The translations under genes were made by a program, and so were the position numbers. A stretch of 64,000 nucleotides of DNA from Streptomyces albus subsp. albus. Its GTDB lineage: Bacteria; Actinomycetota; Actinomycetes; Streptomycetales; Streptomycetaceae. Where the stretch lies: assembly GCF_000719865.1 (NCBI RefSeq), contig NZ_JOID01000001.1, positions 124,001-188,000 of the forward strand. The letters are read 5' to 3'. The notes under the pieces were generated by a model. It saw only the letters and a list, made by a program, of their open reading frames with translations. It made no database searches and was not told where the DNA came from. Of the stretch, positions 41,325 through 50,702 are shown in pieces (position 1 is the stretch's first letter; each line of letters opens with the position of its first letter).

Positions 41325-44300
41325 GTGCGGCGCTGGGAGTTCGAGGACGGCAAGGCGGCCAAGTTCTGGGAGGCCGGTTCGGCCGGGGCGGTGGTCACCG
41401 TCCGGTACGGGCGGATCGGTTCGCGGGGCCGTACACAGGAGAAGGACTGCGGCTCCGCCGAGGCGGCCGAGGCATATCTCGGCAAGGTGATCGCGGAGAA
41501 GGAGCGCAAGGGGTACGTGGCCGTGGAGACCCCGGGCGGTCCCGGCGCCCCAACTTCCGGCGCGGCGGAGAGCAGCGCCGGACCGGCCGGTACGGCGAGT
41601 GCGCCCGCCTCCGCCGCACCGTCTGCTCCGGAGGCCCCGGACGAGGACACCTTTGTCCTGCCCGCCGCCTGGCGGCGCCAGTTGCGGCCGCGCCGCGGCG
41701 GGCTGCGGCGGTCCGTGGCCCCGCCCGCGAAGGACGCGGTGGAGCAGTGGCACAACCGGCTCCGCACCGGCACGGCGGCGATCGAGAGGACACTCGGGGG
41801 CGGCAGCCGCGACGAGCGGATGGCGGCGGCCGCACGAGCCCACCTCGCGGGCGAGGCCGATCCCCTCGGTGCCGCGGTGCTCGCGGCGATCACCGAGAGC
41901 TGGCAGCAGCGGTACGAAACCGTGGTGGACGCCTGGGTGTCGCTGCACGGCCTGCCGTTCGCGGCGCGCGCCGTCATGGAGCTGTTCGACGTGGAAGTCA
42001 GGACTCGCTACAACCAGCAGCACGTCCGGACCGCGGTCTCCCTCGGGCCGCTTCCCGAGGGCGCGCACCAGTACCTGAGCCATATGCGCCGGCAGGCCGC
42101 CGACCGGCTCCGGGCGCTGCTCACGGTCGCCGGCGAGGAGGCCCACCGCGAGGCCGTCGCCGCCGTCGCCGGGCACCGCGGGCAAGCGGGCGGGACGCGG
42201 CGGCGGATCGTCGCCGCCTACCTGGTGCCGGGCGAGACCCGCTGGGTGGACGAGTGCTGCGACGATCCGGGACCGAGCGGGACGGAGGACCACGTGATCC
42301 GTTCCCTGCTCTTCGAGGCGCTGTACGCGCCGGAGCAGCTTCACCGGCTGGCGGCCGGACCGGGCCCCAACCCGGTCAACGGCGGCCTCGCCACCGTCGC
42401 CACCATCGCCGAGGGCACCGGCATGGGCGTGGCGGTCCTCATCGACGCCTATCTGGCGAACAGTTATGTCTCGGCGGACTCCGCGAAGGCGATGGCCGGC
42501 GCGCTCGCCGAACTCCCGACCGACGCGGCGTTCGGGATGCTGCTGAGCCGCGTCGAGGACAAGCACGTCCGGCCGGCACTGATGGAGGCCACGCGGCGGT
42601 ATCCGCTGCGGGCCGCGCGGCTGCTGGCGGAGGCGGCCGCGGGATCCGCGCGGGGAGCCGGCCCGGCCCGCCAGATCCTGGCCGCGCACGTGGCCGCGCA
42701 CCGGGAGCTGCTGGAATCGCGGCTGGACGGCTTCCCCCCGCCGGTGGCGGAGATGGTGACGGCACTGCTGGACCCGGCGGACCGGGTGGCGGACGCCCCC
42801 GCCGAGGCGCTGCCCGCGCTGCTGGTTAGCCCGCCGTGGACCCGCAAGCGCGCGGTGAAGAAGCCGAGGACCGTCACCGGTCTGTCGGCGGACGCGCCGG
42901 CGCGGACGGCATGGCTGCCGGGCGAGCGGGAGGAGTGGGCGGCGACCGAGTCCTGGAGCCGGGAGTGGTACCGGCGATACCGGCTGGAGAAGGACGTTGC
43001 CGAACTCCGCAGCGGCGACGGGAAGTTCCGCGGCCTCACCATCAGCTTGTTCGCCGAGGGCCCCGAGGAACTGGTCCGCCCCCTTCTGGCCGACTGGGAC
43101 CCGGACACCATCTGGGACGCCGACCAGGCGATGAGGCCGGTCGCGGCCCGCTTCGGTACCGAGGCGCTGCCGGCCCTGCGCCGGGTCGCCGCCCGGCACC
43201 CGGCCACGGTCGGCGCCATCCTGCTGCCGTACGTGGACGTGGAGGTCGCCCGGCTGATGGCCGACTGGGCCGTGCGGCTGAAGTCGGCGGCCGGCACGGC
43301 CCGTTCGTGGTTCGCCCGGCACGGCGGCGCACCGGCGGCCCTGCTCGTCCCGGACGCGGTGGGCGCCGCGGGTCCCGCCCGGCGCGCGGCCGGGCAGGCC
43401 CTGCGGATCATCGCCGCCCGGCACGGCGCCGACGTGGTGCGCGAGGCCGCCGCCGGCTACGGGGACGAGGCCGCGGCGGCGGTCGAGGAGCTCCTGTCGG
43501 CCGACCCGCTGGAGAACGCCCTGCCCGCGCGGATGCCCCAGGTCGGCGCCTGGGCCGAGCCCGGACTGCTGCCGCAGGTGCTGCTCCGCGGCGGCGGCGA
43601 AGCGCTGCCGTCCGCGTCCGTCGGGCACCTCCTCACCATGCTGGCGATCTCCAAGCCCGGCCAGGTCTATCCGGGCGTCGACGTCGTCCGGGAGGCCTGC
43701 GACCGCGGATCGCTCGCCCGCTTCGGCTGGGCGCTGTTCGAGCAGTGGCGGCTGGCGGGGATGCCGGCGAAGGACAGCTGGGCACTGCACGCGCTGGGGC
43801 CGCTGGGCGACGACGACACGGTGCGCGCGCTCGCCCCGGTTCTGCGGGCCTGGCCGGGCCAGGGCGCCCACCACCGCGCCGTGGAAGGGCTGGACGTGCT
43901 CGCCGCCATCGGCAGCGATGTGGCGCTGATGCATCTGCACGGCATCTCGCAGCGCGTGAAGTTCAAGGCGCTGAAGGTCCGGGCCACGGAGAAGATCGCC
44001 GAAGTGGCGGCCGGGCTCGGGCTCTCCGGCGAGCAGCTCGCCGACCGGCTGGTGCCGGACTTCGGCCTCGACGCGAATGGTTCGACGGTCGTGGACTACG
44101 GCTCGCGCCGCTTCACCGTCGGCTTCGACGAGCAACTGCGGCCGTACGTCCTCGACGAGGACGGCAAGCGGCGCAAGGATCTCCCGAAGCCGGGCGCGCG
44201 GGACGACGCGGAGCTGGCGCCGGCGGAGCGGAAGCGGTTCCTGGCGTTGAAGAAGGACGTGCGCACGGTCGCCTCCGACCAGGTGCGCCGGTTCGAGAGC

Positions 44301-45098
44301 GCCATGGTGGAGGGGCGGGCGTGGACCGCCGCCGAGTTCCGCGAGCTGTTCGTGACCCATCCGCTGCTGGGGCACCTGGTGCGGCGGCTGGTGTGGCTGT
44401 GCGAGACGGGCGCCGGCGCGGAGGCCGGCAAGGCCGGGGCACAGGCCGCTCGGGGCGGGGCGGAAGCAGCCACCGGGGCCTCCGATGCCGGTGCCTCCGG
44501 TGCGGGATCCGGTGACGGAGTGCCGGAGAACCGGGCCGTGACGGCGTTCCGGGTCGCGGAGGACCGTACGTTCGCCGACGTGGAGGACGAGGAGTTCACA
44601 CTTCCCGAGGACGCCACCGTGCGGCTGGCACACCCGCTGCACCTCGGCTCCGAACTCCCCCTGTGGGCGGGGCTGTTCGCGGACTACGAGATCCTGCAGC
44701 CCTTCCCCCAGCTCGGCCGCCCCGTGCACCGGCTGACCGAGGAGGAGGCGGCCGGCGGCCGGCTCCCCCGCTTCGAGGGCATCACCGTGGACACCCGCAA
44801 GCTGCTCGGTCTGGAGCGGCGCGGCTGGCGGCGCGGCGAGCCGCAGGACGCGGGAGTCGAGTGCTGGATCACCCGGCAGGTCGCCGAGAAGCGCTGGGTG
44901 ATCCTCAACCCGAGCGACGGCATAGCGGTCGGCGCCATCGACATCTTCCCCGAGCAGAAGGTGGAGGCGGTGTGGCTGCACAACCGGCCCGGTGACTGGT
45001 CCCCGCCGCACCAGGGCGTCGAACTGCCCTTCGCGGACATCGATCCCGTGATCCTCTCCGAGGTGATCGCCGACCTGACGGAGCTGACCGCCGCATGA
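41325..45098 (+). CDS. WGR-DUF4132 protein (YehI/MolR-like)
   Basis: 1257 aa. The N-terminal WGR domain spans about 1-70: RRWEFEDGKAAKFWEAG, then VVTVRYGRIGSRGRTQEKDC, the nucleic-acid-binding fold also seen in PARPs. A Pro/Ala linker at about 70-110 precedes a long alpha-helical repeat region. The C-terminal DUF4132 domain contains GSRRFTVGFDEQLRPYVLDE and ends PGDWSPPHQGVELPFADIDP. E. coli YehI has the same architecture and is likewise encoded with a MoxR ATPase. It heads the operon, and its stop overlaps the AAA+ gene (ATGA). Molecular role unknown. Confidence 0.92.
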   Translation: MRRWEFEDGKAAKFWEAGSAGAVVTVRYGRIGSRGRTQEKDCGSAEAAEAYLGKVIAEKERKGYVAVETPGGPGAPTSGAAESSAGPAGTASAPASAAPSAPEAPDEDTFVLPAAWRRQLRPRRGGLRRSVAPPAKDAVEQWHNRLRTGTAAIERTLGGGSRDERMAAAARAHLAGEADPLGAAVLAAITESWQQRYETVVDAWVSLHGLPFAARAVMELFDVEVRTRYNQQHVRTAVSLGPLPEGAHQYLSHMRRQAADRLRALLTVAGEEAHREAVAAVAGHRGQAGGTRRRIVAAYLVPGETRWVDECCDDPGPSGTEDHVIRSLLFEALYAPEQLHRLAAGPGPNPVNGGLATVATIAEGTGMGVAVLIDAYLANSYVSADSAKAMAGALAELPTDAAFGMLLSRVEDKHVRPALMEATRRYPLRAARLLAEAAAGSARGAGPARQILAAHVAAHRELLESRLDGFPPPVAEMVTALLDPADRVADAPAEALPALLVSPPWTRKRAVKKPRTVTGLSADAPARTAWLPGEREEWAATESWSREWYRRYRLEKDVAELRSGDGKFRGLTISLFAEGPEELVRPLLADWDPDTIWDADQAMRPVAARFGTEALPALRRVAARHPATVGAILLPYVDVEVARLMADWAVRLKSAAGTARSWFARHGGAPAALLVPDAVGAAGPARRAAGQALRIIAARHGADVVREAAAGYGDEAAAAVEELLSADPLENALPARMPQVGAWAEPGLLPQVLLRGGGEALPSASVGHLLTMLAISKPGQVYPGVDVVREACDRGSLARFGWALFEQWRLAGMPAKDSWALHALGPLGDDDTVRALAPVLRAWPGQGAHHRAVEGLDVLAAIGSDVALMHLHGISQRVKFKALKVRATEKIAEVAAGLGLSGEQLADRLVPDFGLDANGSTVVDYGSRRFTVGFDEQLRPYVLDEDGKRRKDLPKPGARDDAELAPAERKRFLALKKDVRTVASDQVRRFESAMVEGRAWTAAEFRELFVTHPLLGHLVRRLVWLCETGAGAEAGKAGAQAARGGAEAATGASDAGASGAGSGDGVPENRAVTAFRVAEDRTFADVEDEEFTLPEDATVRLAHPLHLGSELPLWAGLFADYEILQPFPQLGRPVHRLTEEEAAGGRLPRFEGITVDTRKLLGLERRGWRRGEPQDAGVECWITRQVAEKRWVILNPSDGIAVGAIDIFPEQKVEAVWLHNRPGDWSPPHQGVELPFADIDPVILSEVIADLTELTAA

Positions 45099-46246
45099 GT
45101 ACGTACGACACGTTGGAGACGACCGCCGGCGCGAGCGCGCCGGAGAACGGCCGGTCCGGGGACGGGGAGGCGTGGCAGCGGCCCCCGGCCGAGGTCCGGT
45201 ACGCCGGAGAGCTGGACGCCCTGCGCGCCGCCGACGACGCGCCGCGCCCACCGGGCTGGCGGCTCAGCCTGCGCGCCGCGCGCCGCTTCATCGTCGGGGA
45301 CGAGGAGGCCGGCGTCGCGCGGAAGTTCGTCGGCAACCCGTCCCTGGTCGAACGGGCCCTGGTGACCCTGGCGACCAGCCGCGGCCTGATGCTGGTCGGC
45401 GAGCCGGGCACGGCCAAGTCGCTGCTGTCGGAGCTGATCGCGGCAGCCGTCAGCGGTACGTCCACCCTGACCGTGCAGGGCGGCGCGGCCACCACCGAGG
45501 ACCAGATCAAGTACGGCTGGAACTACGCCCTGCTGGTGTCCGAGGGCCCGTCGAAACGCTCCCTGGTCCCGGCGCCGATGCTGCGCGGCATGGCGGAGGG
45601 CCGGATCGTGCGGTTCGAGGAGATCACCCGCTGCCCGCTGGAGGTGCAGGACTCGCTGCTGTCGCTGCTCTCCGAACGGGTCGTGGCCATACCGGAGCTG
45701 GACGGCCCGGACGGCATGGTCTTCGCCCGGCAGGGGTTCAACGTCATCGCCACCGCCAACACCCGCGACCGCGGGGTGAACGAGATGAGCGCCGCCCTCA
45801 AGCGCCGCTTCACCTTCGAGACGGTGTTCCCGATCCCGGACCTCGACACCGAACTGGAGCTGGTGGAGGCCGAGACCACCGCCCTGCTGCGCCGCTCCGG
45901 CGTCACGGCTCCCCCGGAGCGGGATGTGCTGGAGGTCCTGGTGACCACCTTCCGCGAGCTGCGGTCCGGGGCGGGCGGCGAGGGCGCGCGGGTGGACCGG
46001 CCGGACGCCGTGATGAGCACCGCCGAGGCGGTCGCGGTGGCCCATGCGGTCGGCATCCGCGGGTGGTTCCTGCGCGGGGAACCGGGCGGCGCGGCGGACG
46101 TGGTGTCGTGCCTCGCCGGCACGGCCGCCAAGGACAGCCCGGAGGACCTGGCCCGGCTGCGCCGCTATCTGGAGCAGCGGGTGAAGGGCCGGTCCGGGGC
46201 GCGGTGGAAGGCGCTGTATCAGGCGCGCCATCTGCTGGACGGCTGA
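45095..46246 (+). CDS. MoxR-family AAA+ ATPase (YehL-like)
   Basis: 383 aa. The Walker A is GEPGTAKS (about 102-109), and the Walker B-type strand reads RIVRFEEITRCPLEVQDSLL. Sensor 1 is FNVIATANTRDRGVNEMS, followed by the arginine-finger-like ALKRRFTFET. MoxR ATPases remodel VWA-domain partners, and a VWA gene lies two genes downstream. The arrangement matches E. coli yehL. The ~65-residue N-terminal extension is acidic and disordered. Stop at 46246, 14 bp before the next start. Confidence 0.94.
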   Translation: MSTYDTLETTAGASAPENGRSGDGEAWQRPPAEVRYAGELDALRAADDAPRPPGWRLSLRAARRFIVGDEEAGVARKFVGNPSLVERALVTLATSRGLMLVGEPGTAKSLLSELIAAAVSGTSTLTVQGGAATTEDQIKYGWNYALLVSEGPSKRSLVPAPMLRGMAEGRIVRFEEITRCPLEVQDSLLSLLSERVVAIPELDGPDGMVFARQGFNVIATANTRDRGVNEMSAALKRRFTFETVFPIPDLDTELELVEAETTALLRRSGVTAPPERDVLEVLVTTFRELRSGAGGEGARVDRPDAVMSTAEAVAVAHAVGIRGWFLRGEPGGAADVVSCLAGTAAKDSPEDLARLRRYLEQRVKGRSGARWKALYQARHLLDG

Positions 46247-46260
46247 CGGGAGTCACGGTC

Positions 46261-49200
46261 ATGACAGCGACGACGGCGGAACCGGCCGCGGCCTCGGGCT
46301 CCGGAGCCGGCACCGAGGCCGCAAGGGGAGCCGGAGACGGCGCGGCGGGCGACCGGGCCTGGGCCAAGGCTGGGACGGGTGCCGATACCGGCGCCCGTCC
46401 CGATGGAGGGGCCGAGGCCGGTGCCGGTGCCGGTGCGGACGTCACCTTCCTCGGGGTGCGCCACCACTCCCCCGCCTGCGCCCGGCTGGTGGCCCGTGCC
46501 ATACACGCGCTGCGGCCCGCGTACGTCCTGGTGGAGGGCCCGGCCGACATGAACGGCCGGCTGGACGAGTTGCTGCTCGGGCACGACCTGCCCGTAGCGG
46601 TGTTCAGCCACTACCGGGACGGAGAGCGGTCGGCGACGTCCTGGGCGCCGCTGTGCGACTACTCGCCGGAATGGGTGGCGCTGACCGAGGGCCGGGCGGC
46701 GGGCGCCGAGGTCCGCTTCATCGACCTGCCGGCCTGGCACCCGGCGTTCGCCGGGCGTGTGAACCGTTTCGCGGACGCGGAGGCCCGGTACGCCGAGGCC
46801 ACCGCGCGGCTCTGCGAACGGTTCGCGGCCGACTCGGTGGACGCGCTGTGGGACCGGCTGTTCGAGGTCGCGGACTCCGCGGAGGTGCGGACGGACTCCG
46901 CGGAGACGGGGGCCGGGTCCGGTGCCGCCCGCTTCGGCGAGTTGTCGGAGCTTGCCGAGCGGTTGGACGCCTACTTCGCCGTCGTCCGCGGTGACGCGGA
47001 GGCCGACGAGGGCGACCGTGCCCGCGAGGCGTACATGGCGTCCTGGGTCCGGGCGGCTGCCGGACGGGCCGACGGCCGCCCGGTGCTGGTGGTGACCGGC
47101 GGTTTCCACCAGCCGGCCCTCCGGGCCCTCACCGGCTTCTCCCCCGCGGGACGGCGGCAGCACACCGACGGCCCCGGGGTCGCCGTGCCCGGAACGGGGT
47201 TCGCCGGGCCCGGAGTCGAGGTCCGAGCCGGTGCCGATTCCGGGACGGGGATCGCAGCCGGGCCGGGCCCGAGCATGACGGCCGAGGCCGAGCCCAAGAG
47301 GGAGGACGGGCCCGGGACGACCCGGCACAGGCCGGAGAGCGAGCCCGAGCCCGTGTCCCGTGCCCGGACCCGGGCCGCCCGCGAGCCGGACCCGAGCGCT
47401 GACGCGGGGGCCGGACCCGCCACCAGCCCCGGCCCCGGCCCCGCAGCGGAAGAGGAACCCGGGCCGGAAGCCGGGTCCGGTGCCCGGCCCCGCACCACGT
47501 GGCCCGGCGTGCCGGAGCCGCCGGCGGGGGCTCTGGCGGGCAGCTTCCTCGTCCCGTACTCCTTCCGGCAGTTGGACGCCTTCGCCGGCTACCAGTCCGG
47601 CATGCCCTCGCCCGGCTACTACCAGCGGCTGTGGGAGGAGGGCCCCCGGGCCGCCGCCGACACCCTCCTGCGGGAGGTCGCCGGACGGCTGCGGAAGCGG
47701 CGCCATCCGGTCTCGACTGCCGCGCTGATCGCCGCACGTGCCCAGGCGGAGGGGTTGTCCCTGCTGCGCGGCCACCCCGTCCCGGCCCGGGTCGACGTGC
47801 TCGACGGGCTGGCCGGGGCGCTGGTCGCCGACGCCCTCGACCAGCCCCTCCCCTGGACCACGCGCGGCACCCTCGCGCCGGGGAGCCATCCGGCGATCGT
47901 GGAGATGGTCGCGGTCGCTTGCGGTGACCGGACCGGCCGGCTGCACCCCGCCACCCCGGCCCCGCCCCTCGTCCATGACGTGGCGGCCGAGTTGGAGCGC
48001 CTCGGTCTCGACGGCGAGCGGCAGATCGTCCTGGACCTGACGACCCCGCGCGGGCTGGACCGCAGCCGCGTGCTGCACCGACTGCGCGTGCTGGGCGTTC
48101 CCGGTCACGAGCGGAGGTCCGGGCCGCGGCACGGGAGCGAGGCCGTCTTCACCGAGCGGTGGGAGCCCGTGCCGGCGCCCGGCCGGGACGCGGCGCTGGT
48201 GGAGGCCGGCGCCTACGGGGCGCGGCTGGCGGACGCGGCCGCGACGGCGCTGACCGAGCGTGCCCGGCGGGACGGAGCGGGTGCGGACGAACTCGCGCGC
48301 ACCCTCTTCGACGCCGTGCTGTGCGGAGTCGGGCCGCCGGCCGAGGAGTTGCTGGCGGCGCTGGCCGGCCGAGTCCGGGAACTGCCGGAGCCCGGCACGC
48401 TCGGGGAGGTGCTGGCGGCCTCCCTCGGCCTGTGGCGGCACGACCGGGTGTACGGGGTGGCGCGCGGCCCGCTCCTCGCGGAGGTCGTGGAAGGGGCGGC
48501 CGTCCGCCTGCTGTGGCTGCTGGAGGGTGTGCACGGTGGATCGTCCGGCGTGGACCCCGGCCGGCTCGCGGCGGTGGCGGCGCTCCGCGACGCGCTGCTC
48601 CACGCCCCGCGACCGCTGTCCCTCGACCGGGGCACGGCGGCCGCGGCGGCCCGCCGCATGGCGGCCGACCGGCAGGTCCCGGCAGATCTGCGCGGCGCGG
48701 CCTTCGGGCTGGCCCGCGCTCTGGGCACGGACGGCGAACCGGCCACGGCGGTGGCGGAGTTCGGCCCGGATGTGCTGGGTGATTGGCTGGCCGGGCTGTT
48801 CGCCGTCTCCCGCGACGACGTCGGGGAACTGATCGGGGTGCTGGACCGCACCGTGGGCGGGATGAGCGAGAGTGCCTTCCTCGCCGCGCTGCCCGCGCTC
48901 CGCCAGGCGTTCGCCTTCTTCCCGCCCAGGGAGCGGGAGCGGATCGCCGGGCGGCTGCTGGAGACGCGCGGTGTGCGCGGTTCGGCCCGCGCCCTGCTGC
49001 GCACCGGCGGCGACCCGATGGTGCTCGCCGCCGCCCGGGCACTGGAGGAGCGGGTGAACACCCTGCTGACCCGGTACGGGCTCGGCGGGCCTCCCGAGCC
49101 GGAAACGGAGCCGGGACAGAGGCCGGGGCCGGGGCCGGAGCCGGGACAGGGGCCGGGGCCGGAGCCGGGGCCGGGGACGGCGTGGGAACCCGGACCGGCG

Positions 49201-49566
49201 CGGAAACCCGGGCCGGGAATCCCACCGGGGCCGCCGCGGCACGTGGCGGACGGAAGCGGGGCCGGAAACCGCCCCGGGCCCGCGGCCGCGGGCCGGCCGG
49301 CCGGAGCTCCGGCCGGACCGGAGGCCCCGGACGGACAGGCCCCGGACGACCCGGGCGCCGTCGTCGGCCGGGCCGGGAAGGCAGCCGCACAGCACGCCGT
49401 GAACGGAGCCGGGACCGCCGGCGAAACCCCGGCCGCGAGCGCCCCCCGGACCGGGACCGGGACCGGGACCGGGGCCGGGAAGGGCACCGCACACAGCACC
49501 GGCACAGTCACCGGCACCGACACCGGCACAGCCACCGAGGCCGACACGAAGGGAACCGACCAGTGA
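46261..49566 (+). CDS. DUF5682 protein with long low-complexity inserts (YehM-like)
   Basis: 1101 aa. The conserved opening VTFLGVRHHSPACARLV is at about 60-76, then YVLVEGPADMNGRLDELLL, and VVTGGFHQPALRAL near 280. The remainder of the conserved region resumes with FLVPYSFRQLDAFAGYQSGM. A low-complexity insert (about 300-420) and a Gly-Pro-Thr tail of ~160 residues are rich in GPGPEPG- and GTGTGTG-type repeats. The family is uncharacterised; the E. coli counterpart yehM lies in the same place. The first 60 residues are also disordered. ATG 46261 preferred (GGGAG upstream). Confidence 0.88.
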   Translation: MTATTAEPAAASGSGAGTEAARGAGDGAAGDRAWAKAGTGADTGARPDGGAEAGAGAGADVTFLGVRHHSPACARLVARAIHALRPAYVLVEGPADMNGRLDELLLGHDLPVAVFSHYRDGERSATSWAPLCDYSPEWVALTEGRAAGAEVRFIDLPAWHPAFAGRVNRFADAEARYAEATARLCERFAADSVDALWDRLFEVADSAEVRTDSAETGAGSGAARFGELSELAERLDAYFAVVRGDAEADEGDRAREAYMASWVRAAAGRADGRPVLVVTGGFHQPALRALTGFSPAGRRQHTDGPGVAVPGTGFAGPGVEVRAGADSGTGIAAGPGPSMTAEAEPKREDGPGTTRHRPESEPEPVSRARTRAAREPDPSADAGAGPATSPGPGPAAEEEPGPEAGSGARPRTTWPGVPEPPAGALAGSFLVPYSFRQLDAFAGYQSGMPSPGYYQRLWEEGPRAAADTLLREVAGRLRKRRHPVSTAALIAARAQAEGLSLLRGHPVPARVDVLDGLAGALVADALDQPLPWTTRGTLAPGSHPAIVEMVAVACGDRTGRLHPATPAPPLVHDVAAELERLGLDGERQIVLDLTTPRGLDRSRVLHRLRVLGVPGHERRSGPRHGSEAVFTERWEPVPAPGRDAALVEAGAYGARLADAAATALTERARRDGAGADELARTLFDAVLCGVGPPAEELLAALAGRVRELPEPGTLGEVLAASLGLWRHDRVYGVARGPLLAEVVEGAAVRLLWLLEGVHGGSSGVDPGRLAAVAALRDALLHAPRPLSLDRGTAAAAARRMAADRQVPADLRGAAFGLARALGTDGEPATAVAEFGPDVLGDWLAGLFAVSRDDVGELIGVLDRTVGGMSESAFLAALPALRQAFAFFPPRERERIAGRLLETRGVRGSARALLRTGGDPMVLAAARALEERVNTLLTRYGLGGPPEPETEPGQRPGPGPEPGQGPGPEPGPGTAWEPGPARKPGPGIPPGPPRHVADGSGAGNRPGPAAAGRPAGAPAGPEAPDGQAPDDPGAVVGRAGKAAAQHAVNGAGTAGETPAASAPRTGTGTGTGAGKGTAHSTGTVTGTDTGTATEADTKGTDQ
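49440..49485. repeat. hexanucleotide GGGACC-type repeats in the DUF5682 gene
   Basis: Around 49449-49475 the hexamer GGGACC (coding Gly-Thr) is repeated several times, grading into GGGGCC. It is part of the low-complexity tail. Confidence 0.7.
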
Positions 49567-50702
49567 CCGCTCCCGACCCCGCCCTGGAGCGGTGGCGGCT
49601 GATCCTCGGATCACCCGCCGAGCGCTGCACCGGGCCGCTCGGCTCGGAGGCCGCCGCCCGCGACGCCGCCCTCGACTGGCTGTACGGCCGCGACCCGGAA
49701 CTGGCCCGGCGCGGCATTCGCCGGCCCTCCCCCGCCGACCGCCGGGGCGGCGACGGCCCCAGCGCCGTCACGGCCGTCGACTGGCTGGACGACGTGCACC
49801 GTCTCTTCCCCAGGGAGACCATCGAGCGGCTGGAGCGGGACGCCGTCGAGCGCTACGGCATCGAGGAGATCGTCACCGACCCGGCCGTGCTGGAGCGCGT
49901 CGAACCGAGCCCGGCCCTGCTCCGCGCCGTCCTGCGCACCAAGCACCTGATGAACCCGGCCGTGCTCGGGGCGGCCCGGCGCATCGTCGAGCAGGTCGTC
50001 CGGCAGCTGATGGACCGTCTCCGTCCGGAGGTGCGACGCGCGTTCACCGGCAGCCGCGACCGCCGCCCCTCCCGGCTGGCCGTCGCCCGCGACTTCGACT
50101 TCCGGACGACGGTGCGCACCAACCTCGCCCACTACCAGCCCGAGCACAAACGCCTGATCATCGAGCGTCCCTCCTTCCACTCCCGCACCCGCCGCCGACT
50201 CCGGCAGTGGCAACTCGTGCTGCTGGTGGACCAGTCGGGATCCATGGCCGGGTCGGTCATCCACTCCGCCGTCACCGCCGCCTGCCTGTGGAACCTGCCC
50301 GGGCTGAAGACCCACCTCGTGGCCTTCGACTCCTCGGTCGTCGACCTCACCGCCGATGTGTCCGACCCGGTGGAGCTGCTGATGCGGGTGCAACTCGGGG
50401 GCGGCACCGACATCGCGCGGGCCGTGGACTACGGCGCCGGCCTCGTCGACAACCCCCGCCGCTGCGTCTTCGCCGTCATCAGCGACTTCTACGAGGGCGG
50501 CGACCCGTACCGGCTGATCCACACGGTGCGGCAACTCGTCCAGCAGGGCACGACGGTGCTCGGTCTGGCCGCCCTGGACGAGGAGGCCAATCCGTCCTAC
50601 GACCGGGAGCTGGCGGGCCGTCTCGCCCGGGAGGGCGCCCACATGGGCGCCATGACCCCGGGACAGCTCGCCGAGTTCGTGGCGGAGCGGCTGGGCCGGT
50701 GA
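49563..50702 (+). CDS. VWA (MIDAS) domain protein (YehP-like)
   Basis: 379 aa. The C-terminal VWA domain starts LVLLVDQSGSMAGSVIHSAV with the DxSxS MIDAS motif at D223, followed by GGGTDIARAVDYG and the third metal-site VISDFYEGGDPYR. The N-terminal ~200 residues are helical and contain FRTTVRTNLAHYQPEHKRLI. VWA proteins are clients of MoxR ATPases. GTG 49563 overlaps the DUF5682 stop (GTGA). Length is about that of E. coli YehP as I recall. Confidence 0.93.
   Translation: MTAPDPALERWRLILGSPAERCTGPLGSEAAARDAALDWLYGRDPELARRGIRRPSPADRRGGDGPSAVTAVDWLDDVHRLFPRETIERLERDAVERYGIEEIVTDPAVLERVEPSPALLRAVLRTKHLMNPAVLGAARRIVEQVVRQLMDRLRPEVRRAFTGSRDRRPSRLAVARDFDFRTTVRTNLAHYQPEHKRLIIERPSFHSRTRRRLRQWQLVLLVDQSGSMAGSVIHSAVTAACLWNLPGLKTHLVAFDSSVVDLTADVSDPVELLMRVQLGGGTDIARAVDYGAGLVDNPRRCVFAVISDFYEGGDPYRLIHTVRQLVQQGTTVLGLAALDEEANPSYDRELAGRLAREGAHMGAMTPGQLAEFVAERLGR

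Noticed and set aside
41214..45251. 1345-codon open frame on the minus strand opposite the WGR-DUF4132 gene
   Set aside because: Low-complexity Arg/Ala/Gly product; an effect of extreme GC and third-position bias. The plus-strand gene has clear domains.
46219..49614. 1131-codon minus-strand frame opposite the DUF5682 gene
   Set aside because: Same GC shadow effect; no motif and no ribosome site.
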